A stretch of DNA of 64,000 nt, taken from Flavobacterium sp. J49. Its GTDB lineage: Bacteria; Bacteroidota; Bacteroidia; Flavobacteriales; Flavobacteriaceae. Position 1 is the stretch's first letter. Every line of letters begins with the position of its first letter. Below are positions 8,865 through 18,465 of this stretch, piece by piece. The notes under the pieces are model-generated. The model made no database searches, was not told the origin of the DNA, and saw only the letters and a list, made by a program, of their open reading frames with translations. A program made the position numbers and the translations under genes. The DNA lies in the NCBI RefSeq assembly GCF_011742145.1, contig NZ_JAAQQU010000104.1:639938-703937 (forward strand), written 5' to 3'.

Positions 8865-9413
8865 TTAAAAATAAACTCTTATAAACGGCATAAACGCATC
8901 GCCATACAAATCTTTGTCCTTGTCAAACAACAAGTTGAATCGAGCGCCAATCGTAACATTATCCGCTCGGTATCCGGCGCCAACATATAAACCGGTATTC
9001 CAAAAACTTCTTTTTACACTATCATACAAATCATCGTAAGTGGTGTTCACATGCACTTCTTCTAATTCTAATGAAAGTTGGATTTCCTCTATAGGATTGT
9101 ACAGTCCTACAATGCTTGCGCCAACAACATTAGAAGCGTAAAAATTCTTTTGCTTCAAACGGCTGTATTGTAAGCCGGTACCCAAAGCAAAGTGCTCATT
9201 AAAATTGTAAATCGCACTCGGCGCAACGGTGATATCGGTAAAATCATTGCCGATGGCTACACCCAATCCGCCACCAAATTGGACATGATCCCAAAAGCTT
9301 TCCGTTTCCGCTTGGGTTTGGGTTGGCTCTTGTGAAAAAACTACAAAAGGAAGGATTAAAAAGAACGTCAAAGACCCTCGTTTGGCTAGTGTCATGAAAG
9401 TATTCTTTTTCAT
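8865..9413 (-). CDS. Outer-membrane beta-barrel protein
   Basis: 182 aa. The signal sequence (about residues 1-27, ending VVFSQ) follows MKKNTFMTLAKRG, so the true start could also be the second Met. Alternating strands with aromatic girdles and a C-terminal FMPFIRVYF are typical of small 8-stranded barrels (porin-like OmpA/OmpX type). It is divergent from sucA. Such genes next to sucA are sometimes mislabelled as alpha-ketoglutarate decarboxylase, but nothing in this protein supports an enzyme. Confidence 0.75.
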   Translation of the reverse strand: MKKNTFMTLAKRGSLTFFLILPFVVFSQEPTQTQAETESFWDHVQFGGGLGVAIGNDFTDITVAPSAIYNFNEHFALGTGLQYSRLKQKNFYASNVVGASIVGLYNPIEEIQLSLELEEVHVNTTYDDLYDSVKRSFWNTGLYVGAGYRADNVTIGARFNLLFDKDKDLYGDAFMPFIRVYF

Positions 9414-9457
9414 AGAAATATATATAGTTAATTAGCGTTATAAATATACTAAAATGA

Positions 9458-9488
9458 TTGAAAGATTATTACAAATGTCATACTTTTG
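9458..9488 (+). promoter_or_regulatory. sucA promoter
   Basis: TTG (9458-9460), 20 bp, TACTTTTG (9481-9488) is an exact match to the Bacteroidota -33/-7 pattern. It lies about 40 bp before the sucA ATG. The -33 TTG is also the first codon of the longest open frame, which argues against that upstream start. Confidence 0.75.
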
Positions 9489-9529
9489 CAACTGATTTTC
9501 TAATACAAAGATTATTTACCGATAAAATC

Positions 9530-12301
9530 ATGGATAGGTTTTCCTTTTTAAACGCAGCACACACCGAATTTTTTGCCGATTTATACGAACAATACCTTCA
9601 AAATCCCGATGGCGTAGAGCCAAGTTGGAGAGCCTTTTTTCAAGGCTTTGATTTTGGAATGGCAACCTATAACGAAGAGAATGCCGTACAGGAATTGGCG
9701 CACTATGCTGCCAGTGTTCCTCAAAACGGACAGGTTTCTGATAAATTGCAAAAAGAATTCAATGTACTAAAGTTGATTGACGGCTACAGAACCCGCGGTC
9801 ACTTATTTACCCAAACCAATCCGGTTCGTGACCGTAGAGTATACGAGCCAAATTTGGATATCGAAAACTTTGGTCTGACTTCAGCTGATTTGGATACCGT
9901 ATTTGATGCAGCCAAAATTTTAGGAAAACAACCCTCTACTTTAAAACAAATTCTTGCTCATTTGAAGAGCATGTATTGCCAACACATTGGAATCGAATAC
10001 ATGCACATGGAAAATCCGATTTATGTCAATTGGGTTCAAGAAAGAATCAATAAAAATGACAACCAACCGAGTTTTGATGCCGAACAAAAAAAACACATTT
10101 TGGGCAAATTAAACGAAGCGGTTTCTTTCGAGAATTTTTTGCATACAAAGTATGTTGGGCAAAAACGATTCTCGCTTGAAGGTGGTGAAAGTATCATTCC
10201 GGCATTAGACGCACTGATTGAATCGGCAGCTGAAAAAGGCGTAGAGCATTTCGTTATGGGAATGGCGCACAGAGGAAGACTAAATACCTTAGCCAATATT
10301 TTCGGCAAAGCCACACAGGACATTTTCTCTGAATTTGACGGAAAAGATTACGATAAAGAATATTTCGATGGCGACGTGAAGTACCACTTAGGGTTGACTT
10401 CGGAAAGAAAAACCCAATCGGGTAAAAAAATCAACATCAATTTGGCTCCGAATCCATCCCACTTGGAAACGGTTGGTGCCGTGATTGAAGGAATTACCCG
10501 TGCCAAACAAGACAAATATTTCCCGGAAGATTTCTCTAAAGTATTGCCAATTGCCGTTCACGGTGATGCGGCTGTGGCCGGACAAGGGATTGTGTACGAG
10601 ATTGTGCAAATGGCCCAATTAGATGGGTACAAAACCGGCGGAACGATTCATATTGTCATCAACAACCAAGTTGGTTTTACCACCAATTATTTAGACGCGC
10701 GTTCGTCAACCTATTGTACCGATGTGGCCAAAGTGACTTTGTCGCCAATTCTTCACGTGAATTCGGATGATGCCGAAGCAGTAGTGTATGCAATGTTATT
10801 TGCCTTAGATTTCAGAATGGCATTCGGAAGAGATGTATTCATCGATTTATTAGGCTACAGAAAATACGGTCACAACGAAGGCGATGAACCTCGTTTTACG
10901 CAACCGCTTTTATACAAATTGATTGCCCGTCACAAAAACCCGAGAGACATTTACTCTGAGAAATTAATCACAGCGGGAATTGTTGATGCCGCTTATGTGA
11001 CCAAAATAGAAAACGAGTACAAAGCCAAGTTGGATGAAAATCTACAAGCTTCGCGTAAAAAAGATTTGACGATTATTAAACCATTTTTACAAGATGCTTG
11101 GGAAGGTTTTGTTCAGGTTTCGGATGACGAAATGTTGAAAGCAGTTGATACAAAATTCGACAAAAAGAAAATGGACGCCATCTTAGAAACCATTTCAACT
11201 TTACCATCAGATAAAAAATTCATCAGCAAGATTTCCAAAATTGTTACCGATAGAAAAACGATGTACAACAACGACGCTATCGATTGGGGAACTGCGGAAA
11301 CATTAGCTTACGGTTCACTATTAACCGAAGGTTACGATGTTCGTATCTCAGGACAAGACGTAGAAAGAGGAACCTTTTCGCACCGTCACGCCGTAGTAAA
11401 AGTAGAAGACAGCGAAGAAGAAGTAATTTTGTTGAATGCAGTTAAAGACAAGAAAGGGAAGTTCAATGTATTCAATTCCTTCCTTTCAGAGTATGGCGTT
11501 TTAGGGTTTGACTACGGTTATGCCTTAGCCAATCCAAACGCATTAACGATTTGGGAAGCACAATTCGGAGATTTCTCTAACGGTGCCCAAATCATGATTG
11601 ACCAATACATCTCTTGTGGGGAAGACAAATGGAACAACCAAAACGGAATAGTATTATTATTGCCTCACGGTTACGAAGGACAAGGAGCAGAGCACTCTTC
11701 GGCTCGTATGGAGCGTTACTTGCAGTTGTGTGCGAAACACAATATGTACGTAGCCGATTGTACCACGCCGGCGAATTTCTTCCACTTGTTGCGTCGCCAA
11801 ATGAAAACCAAATTCCGCAAACCGTTGGTGGTATTCTCACCAAAAAGTTTGTTGCGCCACCCATTGTGCGTTTCCACTCGTGAAGAATTGTACAACGGTC
11901 AATTCCAAGAAGTGATTGATGACCAATCAATCGACAAGAAAAAAGTAAAAACACTGGTTTTCTGTACCGGAAAATTCTATTACGATATTTTAGCCGAAAG
12001 AGAAAATTTAGGCCGAAATGATGTAGCTTTGGTACGCATTGAGCAGTTGTTCCCGTTACCGGTAGAGCAATTGAAAGCCGTGATAGCGAGTTATCCGAAT
12101 GCCGACGATTTCGTTTGGGCTCAGGAAGAACCAAAAAACATGGGTGCTTACAGTTATATGCTAATGAATTTCGACTTGGTACAATGGAGATTGGCTTCGT
12201 TAAAAGCGTATGCTGCTCCGGCCGCCGGAAGTCATACACGTGACAGAAGAAGACATGCCGATGCCATCAGAATGGTATTCGACAAGAATTTATTCAGATA
12301 A
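9530..12301 (+). CDS. sucA: 2-oxoglutarate dehydrogenase E1 component
   Basis: 923 aa from the ATG at 9530. It is the thiamine-diphosphate enzyme that decarboxylates 2-oxoglutarate in the TCA cycle and passes the succinyl group to the E2 lipoyl arm. It begins with the family N-terminal tail (FLNAAHTEFFADLYEQYLQN). The E1 core follows, with MGMAHRGRLN, HGDAAVAGQGIVYE and the ThDP/metal INNQVGFTT segment. The transketolase-like half has YGYALANPNALTIWEAQFGD and HGYEGQGAEHSSARMER. The length matches the family. sucB follows 93 bp downstream, separated by a hairpin element. Confidence 0.97.
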   Translation: MDRFSFLNAAHTEFFADLYEQYLQNPDGVEPSWRAFFQGFDFGMATYNEENAVQELAHYAASVPQNGQVSDKLQKEFNVLKLIDGYRTRGHLFTQTNPVRDRRVYEPNLDIENFGLTSADLDTVFDAAKILGKQPSTLKQILAHLKSMYCQHIGIEYMHMENPIYVNWVQERINKNDNQPSFDAEQKKHILGKLNEAVSFENFLHTKYVGQKRFSLEGGESIIPALDALIESAAEKGVEHFVMGMAHRGRLNTLANIFGKATQDIFSEFDGKDYDKEYFDGDVKYHLGLTSERKTQSGKKININLAPNPSHLETVGAVIEGITRAKQDKYFPEDFSKVLPIAVHGDAAVAGQGIVYEIVQMAQLDGYKTGGTIHIVINNQVGFTTNYLDARSSTYCTDVAKVTLSPILHVNSDDAEAVVYAMLFALDFRMAFGRDVFIDLLGYRKYGHNEGDEPRFTQPLLYKLIARHKNPRDIYSEKLITAGIVDAAYVTKIENEYKAKLDENLQASRKKDLTIIKPFLQDAWEGFVQVSDDEMLKAVDTKFDKKKMDAILETISTLPSDKKFISKISKIVTDRKTMYNNDAIDWGTAETLAYGSLLTEGYDVRISGQDVERGTFSHRHAVVKVEDSEEEVILLNAVKDKKGKFNVFNSFLSEYGVLGFDYGYALANPNALTIWEAQFGDFSNGAQIMIDQYISCGEDKWNNQNGIVLLLPHGYEGQGAEHSSARMERYLQLCAKHNMYVADCTTPANFFHLLRRQMKTKFRKPLVVFSPKSLLRHPLCVSTREELYNGQFQEVIDDQSIDKKKVKTLVFCTGKFYYDILAERENLGRNDVALVRIEQLFPLPVEQLKAVIASYPNADDFVWAQEEPKNMGAYSYMLMNFDLVQWRLASLKAYAAPAAGSHTRDRRRHADAIRMVFDKNLFR

Positions 12302-12304
12302 TTT

Positions 12305-12355
12305 AGGAGCTGTTTCCCGCTGCAACCTGTCTGACGGCAGGCAGGTCGGGGCTAG
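12305..12355 (+). repeat. Dispersed hairpin element, family 1 (copy A, short form)
   Basis: It starts GGAGC-TGTTTCCCGC and ends TCGGGGCTAG, with a near-perfect central hairpin CCTGTCTG-ACGG-CAGGCAGG (12326-12345). The conserved ends recur in the copies near 45.9, 46.9 and 58.0 kb, while the central hairpin differs. It fills the sucA-sucB gap. Confidence 0.7.
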
Positions 12356-12394
12356 AAAAAAGATAAACAAGAACAACACTATAAAATTACAGAC

Positions 12395-13621
12395 ATGATT
12401 TTAGAAATGAAAGTCCCATCACCGGGCGAATCGATTAAAGAAGTAGAAATTGCAACTTGGCTGGTAAAAGACGGCGATTATGTAGAAAAAGACCAAGCCA
12501 TTGCTGAGGTTGATTCTGACAAAGCCACTTTAGAGTTACCGGCAGAAGCCAGTGGAATCATCACGCTAAAAGCAGAAGAAGGTGACGCAGTAGCCGTTGG
12601 TGCCGTAGTTTGTTTAATCGATACTAGCGCAGCCAAACCAAACGGAAGTGCTCCGGCAAAAGAAGAAGTAAAAGTAGAAGTGCCAAAAGCAGAAGCTCCT
12701 AAAAAAGAGGAAGTGAAAGCAGCTCCGGTGGCAGCAGCAACTTATGCAGCCCAAACGCCATCCCCGGCCGCTCGTAAAATATTAGACGAAAAAAACATCC
12801 AACCTGCTGATATCGTTGGAACTGGAAAAGACGGTAGAATCACTAAAGAAGATGCGGTTAATGCTGTGCCTTCTATGGGAACACCAACCGGTGGTAGCCG
12901 TGGTTCAGAAAGAACGAAACTTTCTATGTTGCGTCGTAAAGTAGCCGAGCGTTTGGTATCTGCGAAAAACGAAACGGCTATGTTGACGACTTTCAACGAA
13001 GTAGACATGACCAATATCTACGCATTGCGTGAGCAATACAAGGAAGAGTTTAAAGCCAAACACGGTTTAGGATTAGGCTTTATGTCGTTCTTCACCAAGG
13101 CCGTAACTCGTGCTTTGCAATTGTATCCTGACGTAAACTCGATGATTGACGGACAAGAGAAAATTGCTTATGACTTCTGTGATATCTCAGTAGCGGTTTC
13201 AGGTCCGAAAGGCTTGATGGTTCCGGTAATGAGAAATGCCGAAACTTTATCTTTCAGAGGTGTGGAAGCCGAAATCAAAAGATTAGCGATTCGCGCTCGT
13301 GACGGACAAATCACCGTAGACGAAATGACGGGAGGAACTTTCACTATCTCTAACGGTGGTGTTTTCGGAAGTATGTTGAGTACGCCAATTATCAATCCAC
13401 CACAATCCGGTATTCTTGGAATGCACAATGTAGTGGAAAGAGCAATCGTAAGAAACGGACAAATCGTTATCGCTCCGGTAATGTTTGTAGCCTTGTCTTA
13501 TGACCACAGAATCATCGACGGACGTGAGTCGGTTGGATTCCTAGTTGCCGTTAAAGAAGCGTTAGAAAATCCGGTGGAAATTTTGATGAACAACAACCCT
13601 AAGAAAGCTTTAGAGCTATAG
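12395..13621 (+). CDS. sucB: Dihydrolipoyllysine succinyltransferase (2-oxoglutarate dehydrogenase E2)
   Basis: 408 aa. The N-terminal lipoyl domain (1-75) carries the lipoyl-lysine at K43 in EVDSDKATLELPAE. An Ala/Pro/Lys-rich linker follows, then a peripheral-subunit-binding domain (about 118-155, SPAARKILDEKNI...GTGKDGRITKED). The catalytic acyltransferase domain ends with SYDHRIIDGRE (His371, Asp375). It transfers succinyl from E1 to CoA. It is co-directional with sucA and ends at a strong terminator. The E3 subunit is not in the window. Confidence 0.97.
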   Translation: MILEMKVPSPGESIKEVEIATWLVKDGDYVEKDQAIAEVDSDKATLELPAEASGIITLKAEEGDAVAVGAVVCLIDTSAAKPNGSAPAKEEVKVEVPKAEAPKKEEVKAAPVAAATYAAQTPSPAARKILDEKNIQPADIVGTGKDGRITKEDAVNAVPSMGTPTGGSRGSERTKLSMLRRKVAERLVSAKNETAMLTTFNEVDMTNIYALREQYKEEFKAKHGLGLGFMSFFTKAVTRALQLYPDVNSMIDGQEKIAYDFCDISVAVSGPKGLMVPVMRNAETLSFRGVEAEIKRLAIRARDGQITVDEMTGGTFTISNGGVFGSMLSTPIINPPQSGILGMHNVVERAIVRNGQIVIAPVMFVALSYDHRIIDGRESVGFLVAVKEALENPVEILMNNNPKKALEL

Positions 13622-13658
13622 GGTTTCTACCTGCCTCGGATGAGGCGCCTATATATGT

Positions 13659-13696
13659 AAATCCCGTCTTGTTGTAAACGAGACGGGATTTTTTTT
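13659..13696 (+). terminator. sucAB terminator
   Basis: Perfect 11-bp stem (13659-13669 with 13681-13691) followed by eight T. A second small GCCTC-GGAT-GAGGC hairpin precedes it at 13633-13646. Confidence 0.85.
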
Positions 13697-13838
13697 GCAA
13701 AAAGGTTCTGGTTAAATTTAAAAAAAGTAAAGCGTAAAGAATAAAAAACGATTCTTAGTGATGATTTATCAAAAAAACTATGGGTTATTATTTATTTTAG
13801 CACCTTAAATTTTTTCAGCAGTATTTTTCTCTTTCCCC

Positions 13839-15551
13839 ATGTCTAAAATTATCTGTCATTTTATAATACTATTATCGTTTTCTTCGGCTTTTGCACAGGA
13901 GTTAAATGAGTCTGAGATTAAAAGAACCCGAAGCATCCAAGAACTGCTTATTTCTAACCCTGACCAAGCTTATGCAGAAGCTTTGAAAATGACTAAGGCT
14001 AAAAACGAATTGTCTCGTTTTTTCGGCAACTATTATGTCGCCAATTACTTTTATAATAAATCCGAGTTTGCTCATTCCAAACAACTTCTCTTGTCACTTA
14101 TGGGGAATATTGAAAAAAGTAATATTCCCAAATCAAGCCAAGTTTACCAAGATTTGATGAGAATGTGTGTTAACAAACTTTTCTACATTCATAAGAATCT
14201 GGGAGAATATGACATGGCCTTGTTTTATTTGGATAAATATAAAAAGCGTTTGCCCAACACTCATTTTAACGAACAATATGGGTTAGTAAAAGTGGCTTTG
14301 GGTGATTATGTTAACGGGATTGCTTTGTTGAAGCGTGAGTTAAAGACTTCACCACACCTGAAATTAGGCGTTGGTGAAAAAAAAGTAATGAATAAAAAAT
14401 TATTTGCAGACAAATACAATTTCATAGGCGAAGCCTATCAACAGTATTATATACAGTCCAAAAAAACAGTTTTTTTAGATTCAGCAAATTATTACTTTAA
14501 GGCAGCGGCAAAGATGTTGCTCCAAGATAATTTTTATCCTGAGTATACGAAAGCATTATTAAACATGCGTGAAGCAAAAAGCGCGGCTTTAGCGGGAGAT
14601 TACCATCAATCATTAGCATTGTACCGAAAAGGGAAAAAGTTCTCGGTTATTCAAGAGCATATCAGAACCGTGCAGATGTTTGATTTAGGAATGGCCGATT
14701 GTTTTTATCATCTTAAGCAAATTGATTCCGCCTTTTACTACGGTGAAAAATTCATAAAAAGTTATCAGCAGACTAAAGTGTCTAATGAAAATTTGTTGAT
14801 GGCCTATAACATCATGACTCTATGTTACAATGAAAAAAAAGACACCAAAAATGCTTATCGATATGCCCAAAAAAGTTTAGCCTTAATTCAATCTATTGAA
14901 GGCATTAAAAACAACTCTTTAAATTTTTTGCACAACTATGATTTAGCGGTGATTAAAGAAGAATCTAACCAGGTTATTGCCTCAAGGAATTATTTTAAAA
15001 TTTCTCTTTTCTGTATTTTAATCGTTTTAGCGATTGTTGTTTTCAGTTTTTATTTCTACTACAAAAATCAGAAAGAAAAACACCATCGATTTTTGCAAAT
15101 TATTCAAGACCTAAAAGAATCTCAAGACTCAGAGCTCCATCAAATACCCATCAATACCATAGTAACGGAGACACAACCAAAGCAGATTCTGGATGAAGAT
15201 CTTATCGGGAAAATGGCCTTAGGATTAAAAAAATTAGAGCAGAAAGAAGCGTATTTAGATCCGAATTTTAAGTTGGCTTTTGTGGCCAAAAAATTAAATA
15301 CCAATACGGCCTATCTATCCCAATATTTCAATCAGGTCATGCAAAAATCTTTTTCGGAATATACCCAAGAATTGCGCATCCATTACGTGTTGCAAAAGCT
15401 AGTTGACGCGCCCTATTTTCGCAAATATACATTACAGGCTATAGCCGAAGAAGTAGGTTATAAAGATGCCAACACATTGGTTCGCGTTTTTAAAAAGCAA
15501 ACCGGTCTTTCACCCAATTATTATATCGAAAAGTTGAAAAATACGGAGTAA
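13839..15551 (+). CDS. Membrane-anchored TPR-AraC transcriptional regulator
   Basis: 570 aa. A signal or first helix (1-19, ending SAFAQ) is followed by about 360 residues of TPR-like helical repeats, probably periplasmic. One membrane helix lies at about 387-408 (CILIVLAIVVFSFYFYY), then a short coiled stretch and a C-terminal AraC-type double HTH from about 450. Its recognisable parts are FVAKKLNTNTAYLSQYFN and IAEEVGYKDANTLVRVFKKQTGLSPNYY. This layout lets an outside signal act directly on a DNA-binding domain at the membrane, as in other Bacteroidota one-component regulators. The ligand and targets are unknown. The RCC1 protein gene lies next to it. Confidence 0.88.
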   Translation: MSKIICHFIILLSFSSAFAQELNESEIKRTRSIQELLISNPDQAYAEALKMTKAKNELSRFFGNYYVANYFYNKSEFAHSKQLLLSLMGNIEKSNIPKSSQVYQDLMRMCVNKLFYIHKNLGEYDMALFYLDKYKKRLPNTHFNEQYGLVKVALGDYVNGIALLKRELKTSPHLKLGVGEKKVMNKKLFADKYNFIGEAYQQYYIQSKKTVFLDSANYYFKAAAKMLLQDNFYPEYTKALLNMREAKSAALAGDYHQSLALYRKGKKFSVIQEHIRTVQMFDLGMADCFYHLKQIDSAFYYGEKFIKSYQQTKVSNENLLMAYNIMTLCYNEKKDTKNAYRYAQKSLALIQSIEGIKNNSLNFLHNYDLAVIKEESNQVIASRNYFKISLFCILIVLAIVVFSFYFYYKNQKEKHHRFLQIIQDLKESQDSELHQIPINTIVTETQPKQILDEDLIGKMALGLKKLEQKEAYLDPNFKLAFVAKKLNTNTAYLSQYFNQVMQKSFSEYTQELRIHYVLQKLVDAPYFRKYTLQAIAEEVGYKDANTLVRVFKKQTGLSPNYYIEKLKNTE

Positions 15552-15620
15552 GTATTTTAAAATCAAAAAAATACATCTTATTTAAGCTATCGATTATTTA
15601 TAAATAGTCCAATAAACAAA

Positions 15621-15651
15621 TTGGTCTGAGCGTTCTTATCGCATAGTTTTG
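15621..15651 (+). promoter_or_regulatory. Promoter of the RCC1-repeat gene
   Basis: TTG (15621-15623), 20 bp, TAGTTTTG (15644-15651). The full Bacteroidota pattern lies 48 bp before the ATG at 15700. Confidence 0.7.
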
Positions 15652-15699
15652 GCGGGAATTAAATCAAAATTCACAAAAGTTTAATCCAAAACAATTAAT

Positions 15700-17076
15700 A
15701 TGAAAAGAACCATTACTATTCTATTAATATTTATATCATTACAATTATCTGCCCAATGCTGGCAAAGTATTAGTGCGGGTTACATTCATTCATTAGCTGT
15801 CAAAGATGATGGAACACTTTGGGCTTGGGGTTCTAATGGTAATGGAAGACTTGGAGACAATACCACAATTAATAAAACTACACCCACACAAATTGGAACT
15901 GATAACAATTGGTTAAAAGTTTGTGCTAGTTTTTCGGCTTCTTATGCAATTAAAACAGATGGCACTTTATGGGCTTGGGGTTGGAACGGGAATGGTGAGT
16001 TAGGATTGGGAACATCAACTTCTACATTTCTTGTACCTACACAAGTAGGAACGGATACTAATTGGCAAAGTATATCTTCGAATGACTATTTTTGTATAGC
16101 TCTAAAAAGCAATGGTACTTTGTGGGCATGGGGAAGAAACGATTATGGTCAATTAGGAGATAATACGGGTGTTTTTAGATTTTCACCAGTTCAAATAGGA
16201 ACAGATACAAATTGGCAAAGCATTTCAGCAGGATATGGTCATAGTTTGGCTATAAAGTCTAATGGAACACTATGGGCTTGGGGCGAAAATGCTAATGGAA
16301 AATTAGGATTAGGTACAACAACTTCAGTTTATTCAGTGCCAACACAAGTAGGAGTTGCAACTAATTGGCAAAAAGTAAGTGGAGGTTACAATCATTCTTT
16401 AGGTATAAAAACAGATGGAACACTATGGGCATGGGGATCAAATACAAATGGACAGTTTGGGAATGCATCTCCTACTTCATCCAATGTTCCTGTTCAGATT
16501 GGAACTGATACTAATTGGCAAGATGTATCAGCAAGTCAGTATTTTTCTTATGCTATTAAAAACAACAAAACGCTTTTGAGTGCGGGTAGAAATGAAGAAG
16601 GACAGTTAGGTAATGGTACAAGTAGCACTACAAATGTGTTTGTGTTTACTCAAGTTGGAAGTTTTACTGATTCTGAAAAAATTGCAACAGGATATTATCA
16701 CGTTTTAAATACAAACCAAGACGGTTTTATTAGAGTAACAGGAAGGAATAGTTCCGGACAATTAGGAGACGGAACAACTACTCAGAAAAATTCACTTACT
16801 TACATTTCTTGTTATCCTTCAGCACTTTCTAATGAAGATTTTGCCTTAAACGAATTAAAAGTATATCCAAATCCTGTCAACAATAAATTAAACTTTTCGC
16901 TTGAAAAGGAAATTACAACTGTTTCTATTTATAATTTATTAGGACAAGAAATTTTATCAAAATCTTTAAGCAACAACGAAACTTCGATAGACGTTACCGC
17001 TTTGTCTGCCGGAACTTATTTAGTAAAAGTAACTTCTGATAACGAAGCAAAAACATTGAAAATTATAAAGGAATAA
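15700..17076 (+). CDS. Secreted RCC1-repeat protein with type IX secretion sorting domain
   Basis: 458 aa with a signal peptide (1-18, ending QLSAQ). About seven RCC1/BNR-II repeats follow, each about 50 residues, with the recurring G-x-x-H/Y-S-L-A-I-K, G-T-L-W-A-W-G and G-Q-L-G-x-G/D-T signatures. Together they form a beta-propeller. The last 75 residues are a type A T9SS C-terminal domain (LKVYPNPVNNKLNF...SIYNLLGQEIL...GTYLVKVTSDNEAKTLKIIKE). The protein is therefore exported across the outer membrane and anchored or released. RCC1 propellers bind proteins or ligands, and the target here is unknown. The propeller repeats are similar to each other at the DNA level, so copy number may vary between strains. 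Confidence 0.9.
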   Translation: MKRTITILLIFISLQLSAQCWQSISAGYIHSLAVKDDGTLWAWGSNGNGRLGDNTTINKTTPTQIGTDNNWLKVCASFSASYAIKTDGTLWAWGWNGNGELGLGTSTSTFLVPTQVGTDTNWQSISSNDYFCIALKSNGTLWAWGRNDYGQLGDNTGVFRFSPVQIGTDTNWQSISAGYGHSLAIKSNGTLWAWGENANGKLGLGTTTSVYSVPTQVGVATNWQKVSGGYNHSLGIKTDGTLWAWGSNTNGQFGNASPTSSNVPVQIGTDTNWQDVSASQYFSYAIKNNKTLLSAGRNEEGQLGNGTSSTTNVFVFTQVGSFTDSEKIATGYYHVLNTNQDGFIRVTGRNSSGQLGDGTTTQKNSLTYISCYPSALSNEDFALNELKVYPNPVNNKLNFSLEKEITTVSIYNLLGQEILSKSLSNNETSIDVTALSAGTYLVKVTSDNEAKTLKIIKE

Positions 17077-17111
17077 TCCACAGTACTAATCTATTTTTAT
17101 AAAAATTAAAG

Positions 17112-18209
17112 ATGAAAAAAATCATTTTGCTGGCTTGCATCGCTTTTACAGTGAATAGCCAGGCACAGTTATTAAACAAATTAAACAAAGCAAAAAACCA
17201 AGCTTCTCAAGCTTCAGAAGTTGTAGATAAAGCCAGTGAAGCCAAAGGCGGAAAAAAGAAAAAAGGCGGCGGCGGTTTCCCGACAGGTTTAAAATTAGAT
17301 TGGACACAGTTCAAACAAACACCGGCGATAACCTTTAGCTCTCTTCTTTACGGAACCACGGCTGGTACCATTAACAGTTATACTGCGACTTTCATTCCTA
17401 ACAAAACGGTTGATGGAAAAACAGTTCATCATTTTGAGAATCAGTCGGAGTATTTAAGAATCAAGGTGTTCAAAGACAATCAATACATGAACTATTTTGA
17501 ATACTCCGGTAACCAAGTTTTTGATGACGGAAAGAAGACCAAGTTCAATGAGCCGACCAGTCGTTACCAACGTGATGGCGAATGGGTAGGACATTCAGAA
17601 TCATTTATTACAGACTGGGGTCCGGGGAATTATCGTTTGGATTTTTATGCCGGTGACAAAATGTTTTATTCCTTCGACTTTGAATTGGTAAAATTAACCA
17701 ATAATGATGCTTATGCGGCGATGAATGAAATGTATGTGGTTCGTGGTCCATGGAATAACTTTGCTTATTTAAATCATGCCGATACCGGGAATCTTCTTTT
17801 TGGATTCTACCTTACGCACGAAGAGTTTATGCCGAATCCGTCTAACAGCAGAAAAACGAATAAAAGTGTAAAATGGTCGGTAAATATGTTCAAAGACAAC
17901 AAATTGTATGCACAACATTACGGTAACGGCCCAAACACAGCTCAAGTTGAGCAAGCCAAATGGAACGATAATCAATGTGCGTTCAAATTAGTGAACAAAC
18001 CGGGTGAAATTAAATTTGCCGATTTAACGGATGGTAGTTACAGAATCGAATTGACTGTTGAAGGAGAAGCCAATCCAAGACTTTACAAATTCACGGTTAA
18101 AGACAAAAAAATAGTATTGATTCCGGAACAAGACCGATCTAAAAATACTGATCCAACCCGACTTATTGAAGGATGGAATGACTTCTTTTGGTTGAAACTA
18201 GAAAAGTAG
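17112..18209 (+). CDS. Exported protein of unknown function, 365 aa
   Basis: A signal peptide (1-18, ending VNSQAQ) is followed by an Ala/Ser/Lys-rich helical segment (19-47) and a low-complexity GGKKKKGGGG linker (about 46-55). A large beta-rich domain follows, with many aromatic residues (GPGNYRLDFYAGDKMFYSFDF, GSYRIELTVEG). There is no T9SS domain and no lipobox. It follows the RCC1 gene by 35 bp with no terminator between, so the two may share a transcript. I cannot assign a family. Confidence 0.75.
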   Translation: MKKIILLACIAFTVNSQAQLLNKLNKAKNQASQASEVVDKASEAKGGKKKKGGGGFPTGLKLDWTQFKQTPAITFSSLLYGTTAGTINSYTATFIPNKTVDGKTVHHFENQSEYLRIKVFKDNQYMNYFEYSGNQVFDDGKKTKFNEPTSRYQRDGEWVGHSESFITDWGPGNYRLDFYAGDKMFYSFDFELVKLTNNDAYAAMNEMYVVRGPWNNFAYLNHADTGNLLFGFYLTHEEFMPNPSNSRKTNKSVKWSVNMFKDNKLYAQHYGNGPNTAQVEQAKWNDNQCAFKLVNKPGEIKFADLTDGSYRIELTVEGEANPRLYKFTVKDKKIVLIPEQDRSKNTDPTRLIEGWNDFFWLKLEK

Positions 18210-18306
18210 TCAACAGTATTAAAGAAAAAGTTGTGTAATTATGGCTAATGATAATTGTAGTTGAAAGAATCATAATGCCTAACAATCATAATAATTGTGG
18301 TTTGAG

Positions 18307-18338
18307 ACCCGACAGAAAATGTCGGGTTTCTTTTTTTT
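18307..18338 (+). terminator. Intrinsic terminator
   Basis: Perfect stem ACCCGACA (18307-18314) with TGTCGGGT (18320-18327) and a T-run, downstream of the exported-protein gene. Confidence 0.85.
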
Positions 18339-18429
18339 ATGCTGTAGAGGTTGTAAATAAAAATTGAGGGATAACAATTCTTAAGAACACGAATAATCTT
18401 TAGTGTTTTAACCTTCTTTTATAGATGTT

Positions 18430-18463
18430 AAATCCCGCTCAGTTATCTAAGCGGGATTTTTTT
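18430..18463. terminator. Terminator-like hairpin between convergent genes
   Basis: 10-bp perfect stem AAATCCCGCT (18430-18439) with AGCGGGATTT (18450-18459). The T-run is strong on the + side and weak on the - side. It lies just before the stop of the minus-strand lipoprotein gene. Between 18339 and 18429 I see nothing else. Confidence 0.65.
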
Positions 18464-18465
18464 GT

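Noticed and set aside
9458..9529. Upstream start for sucA at TTG 9458 (24 extra residues)
   Set aside because: The TTG and the following bases match the -33 and -7 promoter boxes, and the extra residues are not like a SucA N-terminus.
11592..12239. 215-aa open frame on the minus strand inside sucA
   Set aside because: It is a codon-shadow of a strongly conserved gene, with no start context, family match or promoter.
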